Assembly (NCBI RefSeq): GCF_024124545.1
Contig: NZ_JAMXSF010000024.1
Coordinates: 1-59,290, forward strand
Length of the DNA stretch: 59,290 bases
DNA from: Pseudoalteromonas sp. XMcav2-N
Lineage (GTDB): Bacteria > Pseudomonadota > Gammaproteobacteria > Enterobacterales > Alteromonadaceae
Reading direction: 5' to 3'
Part shown: positions 31,505-40,150 of the stretch, one piece after another
How the letters are laid out: each line of letters starts with the position of its first letter
How positions within the stretch are numbered: the first letter of the stretch is position 1
Notes under the pieces: generated by a model
The model's database searches: none
What the model was told of the DNA's origin: nothing
The model's input: the letters and a program-made list of their open reading frames with translations, nothing else
Translations under genes and position numbers: made by a program

Positions 31505-34086
31505 GGTGTGGCTCTGGTGTGCGCGCTGAAGCTGTTGCTAAATAGCAGAACCAGTTGCTCTATATCGTCGTAAGCCTGTGCGCTGGCTTCGTTGCCTGAA
31601 TCCCCATTGGTAAGCAATACAAAACCACTTTGGTGACGTAAATCACCGTAGATCTGAGTGAGCACGCCTGGATCATCGCCACTATGATAGATCTTATCGC
31701 CATCGATTCCCCAGAAATACCCTCGCTCAACCGTGATACTTGGGACAGGTGTTTGCGGGCTGAGCATTGCGCTAACCGCGTTGGCAGACAGGCTCTGCTG
31801 GCCATTGAATTGACCCTGCTGCATCGCAGCTATCAGAAAGTTCCCCAGGTCATGCGCAGTAGAGATCGCGCTTCCTTCACTGTAGGTGATGTTGCCATAA
31901 GCAGGTAAAGGGACCAACTGCTGACTTTCCGGGTGGTGAATATAGCGCTGCACTACAGCATCGCGAGGGGCTGCAATAGCCCATTCACTGCGTGCCATAG
32001 CCAGCGGTGTAAAGACAAAATGCTGGGTTAATTCAGGCAGTGTTTTGCCACTGGCAAGTTCAGTGACATAGCCGGCCAGGGCAGAGCCTATGTTCGTGTA
32101 GATAGCGGCTTGATTGTTCGTCAGACCAAAGCGACTGACAAAGTTCTGGGTATGGTAGTTGCTACCTGATTGTGTCAGGTAGGCTGAGAAAAACTTCCCA
32201 GGGTGGGTATCAACTGGCTCAGCACAAACGGGATTTTGACTGACTCGATTATATAAGCTGCCTCCGTCCTCTCGAATATAATAGTTACAACGATATACGT
32301 CCTCAAAGTCCATGATACCGCTGGTGTGGGTGATCAGCTGACGTAAGGTAATGGCCTGAGCAAGAGGGGTCGGAAAATCGATAGAGAAATTCAGATAGTG
32401 CACAATGGGGATATCGAGGTGTACTTGCTGCTGTTCAACGGCATGCGCTAAGGTGGCCCCCAATAGCGTTTTACTGACAGAACCCAGATAAAAACGGCTG
32501 TGTGCATCAACCGCTGTGCCCTGAGTATCTGCCTGACCAAATCCTTTTTTGTAGACTGACTGACCATGATGAATAATATTGACGGCGACCGCCGGTATAT
32601 TTCCCTGTTGCTGCAATGCGGTTATCTGACGTTCAAACTCATTGACGGACAAGGATGCAGTGGTGTTTTTGCCGAGCAAATTCAACGCCAGGTCGTAGCT
32701 TTCAAAGCGGCCACTTTCCAGTGCATGCATGGAAAAGGCAGGCACGGAAATATCTGGTTGGATCCCTTTTTGTTCATATAACATGCCCTGAGCATCCCGG
32801 TAAACTTCATTGGAAAGTGAAATTTCCCATCCATTGGGCAAGGTGAAAAAGCGCATATCCGACAACGCCCCCGAGGTTTCTTCCCCGAGTAACGTGACGT
32901 GTGGCAGGTGCATCATGGCCATTGCAAAAACTTCCCCGGCACTGATCGTCAGCTGACTGGTGAGTAAGTAAACAGGTTGGGTATAGGCTTTGGGGTGTGC
33001 GTTCAGAGATTGACTGAGTAATACGCCCTGGCCTGCGCGATTGAGTGCTTGCTTGTTAAATGCCAAGCGACTAGATGAGTTGAACCGAGAGGCTATGGCC
33101 AGGGCAATGGCATCGTCGCCACCTATGTTGTTGCGAATGTCGAGGATCAGCCCATCGGTATCGGCCAGCTCGGTCATAATGTTGTCTATCAGTACTGTGG
33201 CAGCGTCGAGATGCTCAGTCTCATCAGCATCCGAGTCACTGCTGTATTGCGACAGATTGTTGATCACCAGTACGCCAACATTGTCCTTGGTTCTGCCCCA
33301 GAGTAAGGTTTTTTCCTGCAGCTCGGCAGGAAAACTCCCGATGCTGTCAGCGAGCAGGTATTGTTGGCTGACGTTCAGTGAGTCCAGAACCAGCTCAGAG
33401 AAGACCTGCTCGTCGCTTAGTTGCATGTCATAGCGCAGATAGTAGCTGGCCGTGCCGCGGGCTGCGCGCAAAATAGGGGCGTCTTTCATCACAAAATACG
33501 GATGTCCCGGCGTTCTGGCAACCGAGACATGACCATCGGCAAGGGGGTCAATCATTTGCGTCAGTACGTCAAACAGGGCGTCGTCAGACATCTCGTTCTG
33601 GACCTGAGGACGATAATGGGCGTATTGTGCCTGCCAGTCCATATCGCGCAGGGCAAAGAAGGCATAATAATCGTTAAATGCGTGCCAGAAGTACTCAAAA
33701 ACTTGTACCGGGCTGGCGTCCGTACTGACGGATAACGGTGACTGGCAAACCTCGGGGAGCGATGCCTGACGATCATAGATATGCGGGTAGACTTCACCTG
33801 TATAGGTCAGTTGTAGCTGTTCTTTGTTGCGTAACCGTACTTGGGCTACCTCAAACTCATCACTGAGTGGCAGTGAATACTGCGCGACTTTGATGCATGC
33901 ATAGGTATTAAACTCATAGCGGCTTAGGCTCTGTGCCGTGATATCGAGCGCTTCGCCGTAGGCGGTTTTTTGCCAGGCTCCCGGGTGCTTTTGTACTATG
34001 CCACGATGATCTTTGGTGTCGCCACAGCCACTGATTATGGCAGAGATAAGTAATCCTAAGGTGAGAAGAGAAAAGCCTTTAAACAT
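31501..34086 (-). CDS. S41 protease / beta-lactamase-fold fusion lipoprotein
   Basis: 861 residues, two enzymes in one chain. Lipobox ISGC (Cys21). Residues ~110-450: a tail-specific (S41) peptidase-like domain with TQMIDPLADGHVSV, GLILDIRNNIGG and the nucleophile region LTISAGE (Ser382), then a GEETSGALSD loop. Residues ~470-850: a class C beta-lactamase / D-Ala-D-Ala peptidase-like domain with S-V-S-K (Ser536, Lys539), Y-T-N (663-665) and H-S-G (801-803). Both active sites look intact. There is no clear PDZ domain. The start at 34086 has AAGGAAA upstream; a start at 34113 would spoil the signal peptide. Likely an envelope-bound peptide or cell-wall hydrolase; the substrate is unknown. Confidence 0.82.
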   Translation of the reverse strand: MFKGFSLLTLGLLISAIISGCGDTKDHRGIVQKHPGAWQKTAYGEALDITAQSLSRYEFNTYACIKVAQYSLPLSDEFEVAQVRLRNKEQLQLTYTGEVYPHIYDRQASLPEVCQSPLSVSTDASPVQVFEYFWHAFNDYYAFFALRDMDWQAQYAHYRPQVQNEMSDDALFDVLTQMIDPLADGHVSVARTPGHPYFVMKDAPILRAARGTASYYLRYDMQLSDEQVFSELVLDSLNVSQQYLLADSIGSFPAELQEKTLLWGRTKDNVGVLVINNLSQYSSDSDADETEHLDAATVLIDNIMTELADTDGLILDIRNNIGGDDAIALAIASRFNSSSRLAFNKQALNRAGQGVLLSQSLNAHPKAYTQPVYLLTSQLTISAGEVFAMAMMHLPHVTLLGEETSGALSDMRFFTLPNGWEISLSNEVYRDAQGMLYEQKGIQPDISVPAFSMHALESGRFESYDLALNLLGKNTTASLSVNEFERQITALQQQGNIPAVAVNIIHHGQSVYKKGFGQADTQGTAVDAHSRFYLGSVSKTLLGATLAHAVEQQQVHLDIPIVHYLNFSIDFPTPLAQAITLRQLITHTSGIMDFEDVYRCNYYIREDGGSLYNRVSQNPVCAEPVDTHPGKFFSAYLTQSGSNYHTQNFVSRFGLTNNQAAIYTNIGSALAGYVTELASGKTLPELTQHFVFTPLAMARSEWAIAAPRDAVVQRYIHHPESQQLVPLPAYGNITYSEGSAISTAHDLGNFLIAAMQQGQFNGQQSLSANAVSAMLSPQTPVPSITVERGYFWGIDGDKIYHSGDDPGVLTQIYGDLRHQSGFVLLTNGDSGNEASAQAYDDIEQLVLLFSNSFSAHTRATP

Positions 34087-34279
34087 GATTGTTTCCTTAA
34101 CTGAATAACCCAAATGCGCTGCTGTTGTGCGCTCAGTGTAAGGTCAGGCGGGAGCTTACGCTGTTAGCGAGTTGCGCCAAAGGGTCAGAAAATGTACTCG
34201 GTCGTTGACATTTTTAAACAGAGGGTAACGCCGACTCTGGCTACACTGGCTGATAAGTAAACTGATCTTAGAGGTCGAT

Positions 34280-34786
34280 ATGATGCAACGAACTGCCGCC
34301 AAATATTTCGCCATGAGCGAAGAAGTATGGGCACGCCATGCTAACCCCTGGAGTGTTTGGAGTCGCTATTCCTGTTTGCCTTTGATGATTGCCTGTCTGT
34401 GGTGGCGAGACTGGCTTGGCATCGCTTTTTGGCCTGTACTGGTGGCATTGCTGCTTTGGATTTGGCTGAATCCCAGATGTTTCAGCAAACCCAGGGATAC
34501 GCACAACTGGGCGTCACAAGCTGTCCTGGGTGAGCAAATCCTGATCTATCAGCTCGAGCGGGTACCTTTAGTGCATTATCAGGTGATCAAAGTGATTATG
34601 GTGCTGCTGACGCTGAGCACACTGGTGTGTGCCGTGGGCTTGTGGTTTCATGAAGCCATCAGCACCAGTGTTGGGGCTTTGGGTGTGATTATGAGCAAAA
34701 CCTGGTTTCTTGACCGCATGGTCTGGCTGTATCAAAGCGTCACCCGCTCAGATGCCGATATCGCCGCACGTCAGGCGAAGACCTGA
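34280..34786 (+). CDS. DUF6653-type membrane protein
   Basis: 168 residues with four hydrophobic segments in two pairs (~30-42, 47-62, 103-120, 124-142). The opening FAMSEEVWARHANPWSVWSR fits the DUF6653 family, whose function is unknown. AGAGG lies 6 bases before the ATG. Its end overlaps the convergent rhodanese gene by 16 bases. Confidence 0.7.
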   Translation: MMQRTAAKYFAMSEEVWARHANPWSVWSRYSCLPLMIACLWWRDWLGIAFWPVLVALLLWIWLNPRCFSKPRDTHNWASQAVLGEQILIYQLERVPLVHYQVIKVIMVLLTLSTLVCAVGLWFHEAISTSVGALGVIMSKTWFLDRMVWLYQSVTRSDADIAARQAKT

Positions 34787-35118
34787 CATACCTCATCGGC
34801 TTTACAAGTGATCACACTGACATTCTGATAGCCAATGCGTGTGAGCTGTTCGGCGGCAAACACAGCCCGGCCGCCAGCAGCACAGTGCAGATACAGTGGC
34901 CTGCTGGGGTCTTTTTCCAGCGCTGGTAATTGAAATTCCAGTACGCCTCGGGGAATATTCAGCGCACCTGAGGCGGCTTTTTCCTGATGTTCCTGAGGTT
35001 CACGTACGTCAATCAGCAGACCCTGGTTGGTCGCCATTTCTGCTTTGGCCTGCTCGGCTGTGATACAGCGTTGGTTAGGCCGAACGGTTTTTAATATGTC
35101 CTGCGGGGATGTCAGCAT
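34771..35118 (-). CDS. Single-domain rhodanese
   Basis: 115 residues, one rhodanese domain. LLIDVRE(P)QEH marks the N-terminal half and the active loop is C79-A-A-G-G-R, the cysteine carrying persulfide sulfur. It resembles the cytoplasmic half of E. coli YgaP. It lies 3 bases after the DUF2892 gene, which resembles the membrane half of YgaP, so the two together look like a split YgaP. Shares the divergent control region with the ArsR gene. Confidence 0.88.
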   Translation of the reverse strand: MLTSPQDILKTVRPNQRCITAEQAKAEMATNQGLLIDVREPQEHQEKAASGALNIPRGVLEFQLPALEKDPSRPLYLHCAAGGRAVFAAEQLTRIGYQNVSVITCKADEVCQVFA

Positions 35119-35121
35119 AGA

Positions 35122-35310
35122 TTAATTCTCCATTCCAAGTTTTTTAAGTAATGTCATCATAGGGCACCAGCCTGTAAAGGCGGATTGGATCAGGTTCAAT
35201 GCAATAAACACACTAAACCACACCCAGCGTGGGTCCATAAACCAGGTCAGTAAAAATGACAGGATCAGCATACTGCCGGCGATCAGTCTGATGGTGGCCT
35301 CAAGTCTCAT
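35122..35310 (-). CDS. DUF2892 (YgaP-type) inner-membrane protein
   Basis: 62 residues with two transmembrane helices (~8-25, 29-48) and the family ending GWCPMMTLLKKLGM. DUF2892 is the membrane part of YgaP-like rhodaneses and is thought to export or channel sulfur products such as thiocyanate. A perfect AGGAGG lies before the ATG. First gene of the leftward transcript. Confidence 0.86.
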   Translation of the reverse strand: MRLEATIRLIAGSMLILSFLLTWFMDPRWVWFSVFIALNLIQSAFTGWCPMMTLLKKLGMEN

Positions 35311-35331
35311 ATTCTTTACCTCCTGAATTCA

Positions 35332-35359
35332 AGTATATTGCAAGATGGGATATTAGCAA
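35332..35359 (-). promoter_or_regulatory. Leftward promoter (DUF2892-rhodanese)
   Basis: Minus-strand TTGCTA, 16 bases, TATACT. Its -35 box falls inside the left palindrome, so repressor binding should block it. Confidence 0.6.
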
Positions 35360-35383
35360 GATCTAATATTAGTAACTTCTAAT
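35352..35383. promoter_or_regulatory. Tandem ArsR operator, two abutting palindromes
   Basis: Two perfect inverted repeats ATTAG-6-CTAAT, 35352-35367 and 35368-35383, directly abutting without a gap. They sit in the middle of the divergent promoter region, covering the -35 elements in both directions. Two dimers of the adjacent ArsR repressor would bind side by side. Confidence 0.85.
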
Positions 35384-35398
35384 GTTTTGTTTTATACT
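35369..35398 (+). promoter_or_regulatory. Rightward promoter (arsR-RND-adaptor)
   Basis: TTAGTA, 18 bases, TATACT. The -35 box lies within the right palindrome. Start point near 35405, about 20 bases before the regulator's start codon. Confidence 0.5.
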
Positions 35399-35425
35399 GA
35401 TCCCAGACTCATTGTGGGAGGAAGT

Positions 35426-35734
35426 ATGGATCTACACGCTATGGCCGACAGCGCTGCACAGGCTGAGGCTTTACTTAAAATGCTCGCCAATCGGAATCGC
35501 CTGATGATTTTATGTAGTTTGCAAAGTACAGAGCTCAGTGTGGGTGAGCTAAATGCTCAGGTCCCGCTGGCTCAGTCCGCCTTGTCTCAGCACCTGGCTG
35601 CGATGAGAAAAGCCGGCGTCGTTGCATCGCGGCGAGAAGGAGCGACCGTCTATTATCGCATTGCGGATGACAAAGTTCTCGCGCTGCTGGCGCAGCTTTA
35701 CCAGTTGTTTTGTGCAGAGAAGGACCTGTCATGA
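35426..35734 (+). CDS. ArsR-family repressor, SqrR/BigR-like persulfide sensor
   Basis: 102 residues, winged helix. The recognition helix is in LAQSALSQHLAAMRKAGVV, the wing in SRREGATVYYRI. Cysteines at 30 (LMILC) and 96 (LYQLFC) are exactly 66 residues apart, the same spacing as the redox pair of SqrR and BigR, which form a tetrasulfide bridge with persulfides and release DNA. There is no arsenic or zinc Cys cluster in the DNA-binding helix. GGAGGAAGT precedes the ATG; a TTG frame at 35387 would run through the promoter and is rejected. The stop overlaps the pump start (ATGA). Confidence 0.85.
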   Translation: MDLHAMADSAAQAEALLKMLANRNRLMILCSLQSTELSVGELNAQVPLAQSALSQHLAAMRKAGVVASRREGATVYYRIADDKVLALLAQLYQLFCAEKDLS

Positions 35735-38700
35735 GCACCAAGGCCAGCTTGACGGAGCGCATACTGAAGCAAAGTTTGTCAGGTAACTTGCCCGCCCTGT
35801 TATTCTTTTTTGCCATAGTACTGGGTGCACTGGCGCTGCAATTCATGCCGCGGGAGGAAGAGCCTCAGATTGTCGTGCCGATGCTCGATATTCACGTGAC
35901 GGCGCCCAATATTGCAGCACCTGAAGTCGTGCGCCTGGTGACCACGCCGCTGGAGAAGCTGTTAATGCAAATTCCCGGGGTCGAGCATGTTTATTCTACG
36001 ACCAACAGCGGCAATACGGTTGTGACATTACGATTTCATGTCGGTGAAAGCCGAGAGCAGGCCATCCTGAATACCTATACAAAACTTTATGCCAATGAGC
36101 ATCAGATGGCAGCCGTTGTCAGTGATTGGCAGATCCGGCCGGTTGAGGTGGACGATGTGCCGATTGTGATGTTGGGCTTGTACAGTGAAAAACCCGAGCA
36201 ATACGATGATTATGACTTAACCCGTTTTGCACAGGAAATATCAACGCAGTTACAGCAGCTGCCCGATACCAGCGAAGTCAAAGTGGTTGCAGGGCGGCAA
36301 CGGACGTTAAACGTATGGCTGGATGCAACCGCCCTGGCGGCGCACCAGAGTACGCCTTTGGATGTGTTACACGCCATTCAAAGCAGTAATCAACTACAGC
36401 AAGTCGGTAAACGTGTTGCCGGAAATAAAAAGATTGTCCTGGAAGCTGGCGATGTACTGCGTACCTCTGACGCCTTACGCGAATTAGTGATCACTGTGGT
36501 GAATGGGCGCGCTGTTAAACTGAAAGATGTGGCTCGTATTGAGGACGGTCCGGGCGAGCCTGAGCATTATCAGTGGCTTGCGCTCAATGATGAGCACCAG
36601 TCATTGCCTCTTGTCACCATTAGTGTCGCCAAGCAAAAGGGTAGTAATGCGGTAGCAGTAGCTGAACAGGTTCACCGGCTGATGCGCCGTTTACAGGCTC
36701 AGTTGCTGCCACCTGAGGTAGCGGTCAAGGTACTACGCGACTATGGACAGACAGCGGATGAAAAGGTGAATGACCTGATGGCCAGTCTGGTTTTTGCGGT
36801 GCTGACCGTGGTCATCTTTGTCGGCGTTTTTCTCGGCTGGCGACCCGCAATTGTGGTGGGTCTGGCGATCCCTGTGTGTTATGGGATCACCCTGGCTCTG
36901 GACTGGGCGTTTGGTTATACCATCAATCGGGTGACGCTGTTTGCGTTGATCCTCTCACTGGGTCTGCTGGTGGATGATCCTATTACTGGTATTGATAATA
37001 TCAGCCGCCTTTTGCTGCCGGGCAAGTCTCGAAAGCAGCAAATTATGACGGCAATGACGGAGATCCGCACAGCCTTATTGATGTCGACGCTGACTATCAT
37101 GATGGCATTTCTGCCACTGGCCTATATTACCGGCATGATGGGGCCGTATATGGCACCGATGGCGTTTAACGTGCCACTGAGTGTCATGATATCAACGATT
37201 GTGGCGTTTTTTATCACGCCCTGGCTTGCCAGCCGCTTACTGACAACTAAGTCATCGGCTGTGCCGAGCCAGGACAATCATTGGTATGCGGCCTTACTTA
37301 CACCACTGTTACGTTCGCCGCGCAGAGCTAAAGGGATGTTATGGGCAGTACTGGCGTTATTTGTACTGAGTGCCAGTCTGCCAGTGTTTCGGGCTGTGCC
37401 CCTTAAGCTATTACCTTACGACAACAAAAACGAAGTGCAGGTGCTGATCGACTTACCAGAGGGAAGGGGTCTGGAAGCCACTGCGCGCCTGACACGTGCG
37501 GTGCAGCAACGAGTTTGGCAGATCAATGAGGTGAACGCCATTGCTGCCTATGTGGGCCAGCCTTCGAGTATGGACTTCAATGGTATGGTACGCGGGTATT
37601 ATCGTCGCCATAGTGACAATCTGGCAGAGCTGAGGGTGTTATTGCTGGACAAAAGCGAGCGTGTGCATCAGTCCCATGCTGTGGTGCTGAGGCTGCGCGA
37701 CGCATTGGCTGAGTTTAATCGTGATGGCACGGTGGTGAAAGTGGTTGAGGTGCCGCCGGGTCCGCCTGTGATGAGTACCCTGACAGCAGAAGTGTATGCT
37801 GAACCTTTTGTCTCAGAAGATACGCACCGTGAAGCGGCGCTGCAATTGATGACACGTTTGCGCCAGGAAGCACATGTTGTGGAAGTTGATACGTCTTTGT
37901 CGGCGCCGGCCACACTACAACGGTTTGTCACAGACAAGCAAAAAGCAGCGCTCTCCGGTGTGAGCAGCGTTGAAATTAATCAAACGCTGGCACTGAGCAG
38001 CAAAGGCATGCAGGCTGGATTGTTGTATCAGCCGGGAGAGGCTCAACCAGTACCGATTAATTTGCAGCTGGCTTATGCGGACCGTCAGCGCTGGTCCGCC
38101 TTACTCGCAACCCAAATCCGTGGCTCCGGTGATGTGACCCAGGAGCAGCAAGGCTTTGGTCTGAGTCGTGCGGCTCGGCCTATGGTGGCTTTGTCTGAAT
38201 TAGGGGAAGTCCACACTCTGGCGGTTGAACCTGCGATTTATCGAAAAGACCTGGCACCTGTGATTTATGTTTTTGCTGAGTTGAACGGCCGTACACCAGC
38301 CGAGGTGATTGCCGATGTGGTGGCCGATGAGCAGCAAGCTGGCATGTCCGTAAAGAGTGACACGCAGGCAATTCCCTGGCAGCAAAGAACATTTCTCAGT
38401 AATGGCGGTGTACTACCATGGCAGCTGCCAGAGGGGACCAGTTATCGCTTCAGTGGGGAGGGAGAGTGGCGGATCACCGTGCGGGTTTTCCGTGATATGG
38501 GGATTGCTTTTGCTTTTGCGCTCGCGGCTATTTTTGTGATCCTTCGTTGGCAGACCGCTTCTAATGCAGTGGCACTGATCATTATGTCAGCCATCCCATT
38601 GACCATGATAGGGATTATGCCGGGCTTCTGGGCACTGAATCAATTTGGTGAGCGCACTATTGCAGGTGCGCCGGATCCCGTGCTGTTCACAGCTACCGCT

Positions 38701-39057
38701 ATGATTGGCATGATTGCATTGGCTGGAATCGTGGTCAGAAACTCTCTGATCCTGGTGGAGTTTATCACTCAGGCAAGACAAGCAGGTATGCCAATCATGG
38801 CGGCGCTGATCCGCGCGGGCAGTGTACGCATGCGACCGGTATTGCTGACTGCGGGAACGACTTTATTGGGTAATCTGGTGATCATTCTGGATCCGGTATT
38901 CAGCGGTCTGGCACTGGCAATTATGTTTGGCATTGTCGCATCGACCTTATTCTCTTTGTTGGTTGTGCCTGTCGTTTATTATTTGGTGTTTAGAACATCG
39001 GATGATACTGCGGCCCCGACCTCGATTTCTGACAGTTTGGAGACTACTCATGTTTAA
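35731..39057 (+). CDS. RND-family efflux permease
   Basis: 1108 residues. Inner-membrane proton-driven pump: first helix at ~21-40, a long periplasmic loop with the porter subdomains, helices 2-6 at ~345-515, a second loop and helices up to ~1090. The proton relay is seen as VDDPITGIDN (Asp415, Asp416). It is shaped like hydrophobe/drug exporters (HAE-1 type) rather than heavy-metal CusA. The start is at the ATGA overlap with arsR. The adaptor follows with an 8-base overlap; the outer-membrane channel must come from elsewhere. Confidence 0.9.
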   Translation: MSTKASLTERILKQSLSGNLPALLFFFAIVLGALALQFMPREEEPQIVVPMLDIHVTAPNIAAPEVVRLVTTPLEKLLMQIPGVEHVYSTTNSGNTVVTLRFHVGESREQAILNTYTKLYANEHQMAAVVSDWQIRPVEVDDVPIVMLGLYSEKPEQYDDYDLTRFAQEISTQLQQLPDTSEVKVVAGRQRTLNVWLDATALAAHQSTPLDVLHAIQSSNQLQQVGKRVAGNKKIVLEAGDVLRTSDALRELVITVVNGRAVKLKDVARIEDGPGEPEHYQWLALNDEHQSLPLVTISVAKQKGSNAVAVAEQVHRLMRRLQAQLLPPEVAVKVLRDYGQTADEKVNDLMASLVFAVLTVVIFVGVFLGWRPAIVVGLAIPVCYGITLALDWAFGYTINRVTLFALILSLGLLVDDPITGIDNISRLLLPGKSRKQQIMTAMTEIRTALLMSTLTIMMAFLPLAYITGMMGPYMAPMAFNVPLSVMISTIVAFFITPWLASRLLTTKSSAVPSQDNHWYAALLTPLLRSPRRAKGMLWAVLALFVLSASLPVFRAVPLKLLPYDNKNEVQVLIDLPEGRGLEATARLTRAVQQRVWQINEVNAIAAYVGQPSSMDFNGMVRGYYRRHSDNLAELRVLLLDKSERVHQSHAVVLRLRDALAEFNRDGTVVKVVEVPPGPPVMSTLTAEVYAEPFVSEDTHREAALQLMTRLRQEAHVVEVDTSLSAPATLQRFVTDKQKAALSGVSSVEINQTLALSSKGMQAGLLYQPGEAQPVPINLQLAYADRQRWSALLATQIRGSGDVTQEQQGFGLSRAARPMVALSELGEVHTLAVEPAIYRKDLAPVIYVFAELNGRTPAEVIADVVADEQQAGMSVKSDTQAIPWQQRTFLSNGGVLPWQLPEGTSYRFSGEGEWRITVRVFRDMGIAFAFALAAIFVILRWQTASNAVALIIMSAIPLTMIGIMPGFWALNQFGERTIAGAPDPVLFTATAMIGMIALAGIVVRNSLILVEFITQARQAGMPIMAALIRAGSVRMRPVLLTAGTTLLGNLVIILDPVFSGLALAIMFGIVASTLFSLLVVPVVYYLVFRTSDDTAAPTSISDSLETTHV

Positions 39058-40150
39058 GATTCGCCTGTTGCGCCCGATTGCGGCCATACTGCTATTGTTA
39101 CTCGCAGTAGCCTGGATGGCCGGACTGTTTAATAGCACCACACTGCCGGGAGAAAAGCCGCTGACACCTGCATCTCAGTTAGCTACCCATGTTGCTGAGC
39201 AGCGGCTGGTTCACGATGTTGAGGAAATCCCGGGCAGTGTGATCGCAAAACACAATACGGTGGTTGCAAGTCGGGTACTGGCCCAGCTCAAGAGTTTGAC
39301 CGTGCGCTCCGGAGACACAATTCAGGCGGGGCAATTGATTGCGACTCTGGATGATGCCGATCTGCGTGCACAGCTGCGAGCGGTCAAGGCGCAGCAGCAG
39401 GCCAATTTAGCACAACTGACGCAGGCACAAAAACAGCTGGCGCGTGCCCAGACTTTACAGCGCAACGGCTTGGTTGCGCATAACCAGGTCGATGAGTGGC
39501 AAACTCAGGTCAATGAGCTGACAGCCAGGGAGTCGGTGCTGCAGCAACAGTACAAAGGCGCAGAAGTGGCATTGAGTTATACTCAGGTCAGGGCACCAAT
39601 CTCGGGTACGCTGGTGGCGCGGTTGCAAGAACCCGGTGCCATGCTCAATCCCGGGTCACCGTTAGTCTCAATCTATAACCCGACACAACTGCAGGTTGAA
39701 GTGTCGGTCAGGGAGCGCTTGCTCACGGAGCTGACTGTGGGCGCTCGTCACCAAATCAGTATTCCGGCTGCAGAGGCAACTCAGTACGCCACCATCAGTG
39801 AGCTGGTGCCTGTAGCTGATAGCGGGGCGAGAAGTTTTACGGTTAAGCTGGATATGCAGTGGATGCAGGGAGTGATCCCGGGAATGTATGCAATGCTGAA
39901 ACTTCCGGTAGCCCCGCGCCCGGCTGTGTTGATCCCCAAATCTTTAGTCCAGCAGTATGGGCAGCTTAGCAAAGTGGAGGTGTTGTATAACGGGCAGGTT
40001 CAGAGCCGGTTTATTCGTCTGGGCAATGAATATGGCGATGAGGTTGAAGTGGTCAGTGGCTTGCTCGCCGGTGAGCACCTGGTAACGGGTTCACCGACGG
40101 CATTACCTGTGGCTACAGAAAAGTCGCAATCTCCTCAAGCGGCTTTTTAA
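39050..40150 (+). CDS. RND periplasmic adaptor (membrane fusion protein)
   Basis: 366 residues. N-terminal anchor (residues ~8-26), lipoyl-like half (SVIAKHNTVVASRVLAQLKS), helical hairpin rich in Ala/Gln (~100-165), second lipoyl half (YTQVRAPISGTLV), then the beta barrel and membrane-proximal domain. Links the pump to an outer-membrane channel. A longer upstream frame overlaps the pump gene and is not used. Its last 38 bases overlap the convergent flavoprotein gene. Confidence 0.9.
   Translation: MFKIRLLRPIAAILLLLLAVAWMAGLFNSTTLPGEKPLTPASQLATHVAEQRLVHDVEEIPGSVIAKHNTVVASRVLAQLKSLTVRSGDTIQAGQLIATLDDADLRAQLRAVKAQQQANLAQLTQAQKQLARAQTLQRNGLVAHNQVDEWQTQVNELTARESVLQQQYKGAEVALSYTQVRAPISGTLVARLQEPGAMLNPGSPLVSIYNPTQLQVEVSVRERLLTELTVGARHQISIPAAEATQYATISELVPVADSGARSFTVKLDMQWMQGVIPGMYAMLKLPVAPRPAVLIPKSLVQQYGQLSKVEVLYNGQVQSRFIRLGNEYGDEVEVVSGLLAGEHLVTGSPTALPVATEKSQSPQAAF

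Noticed and set aside
35426..40150. Arsenic or heavy-metal resistance operon
   Set aside because: ArsR name aside, the repressor lacks the metal-site cysteines in its DNA-binding helix, and the pump looks like the HAE type and not CusA; there is no arsenate reductase or arsenite pump.
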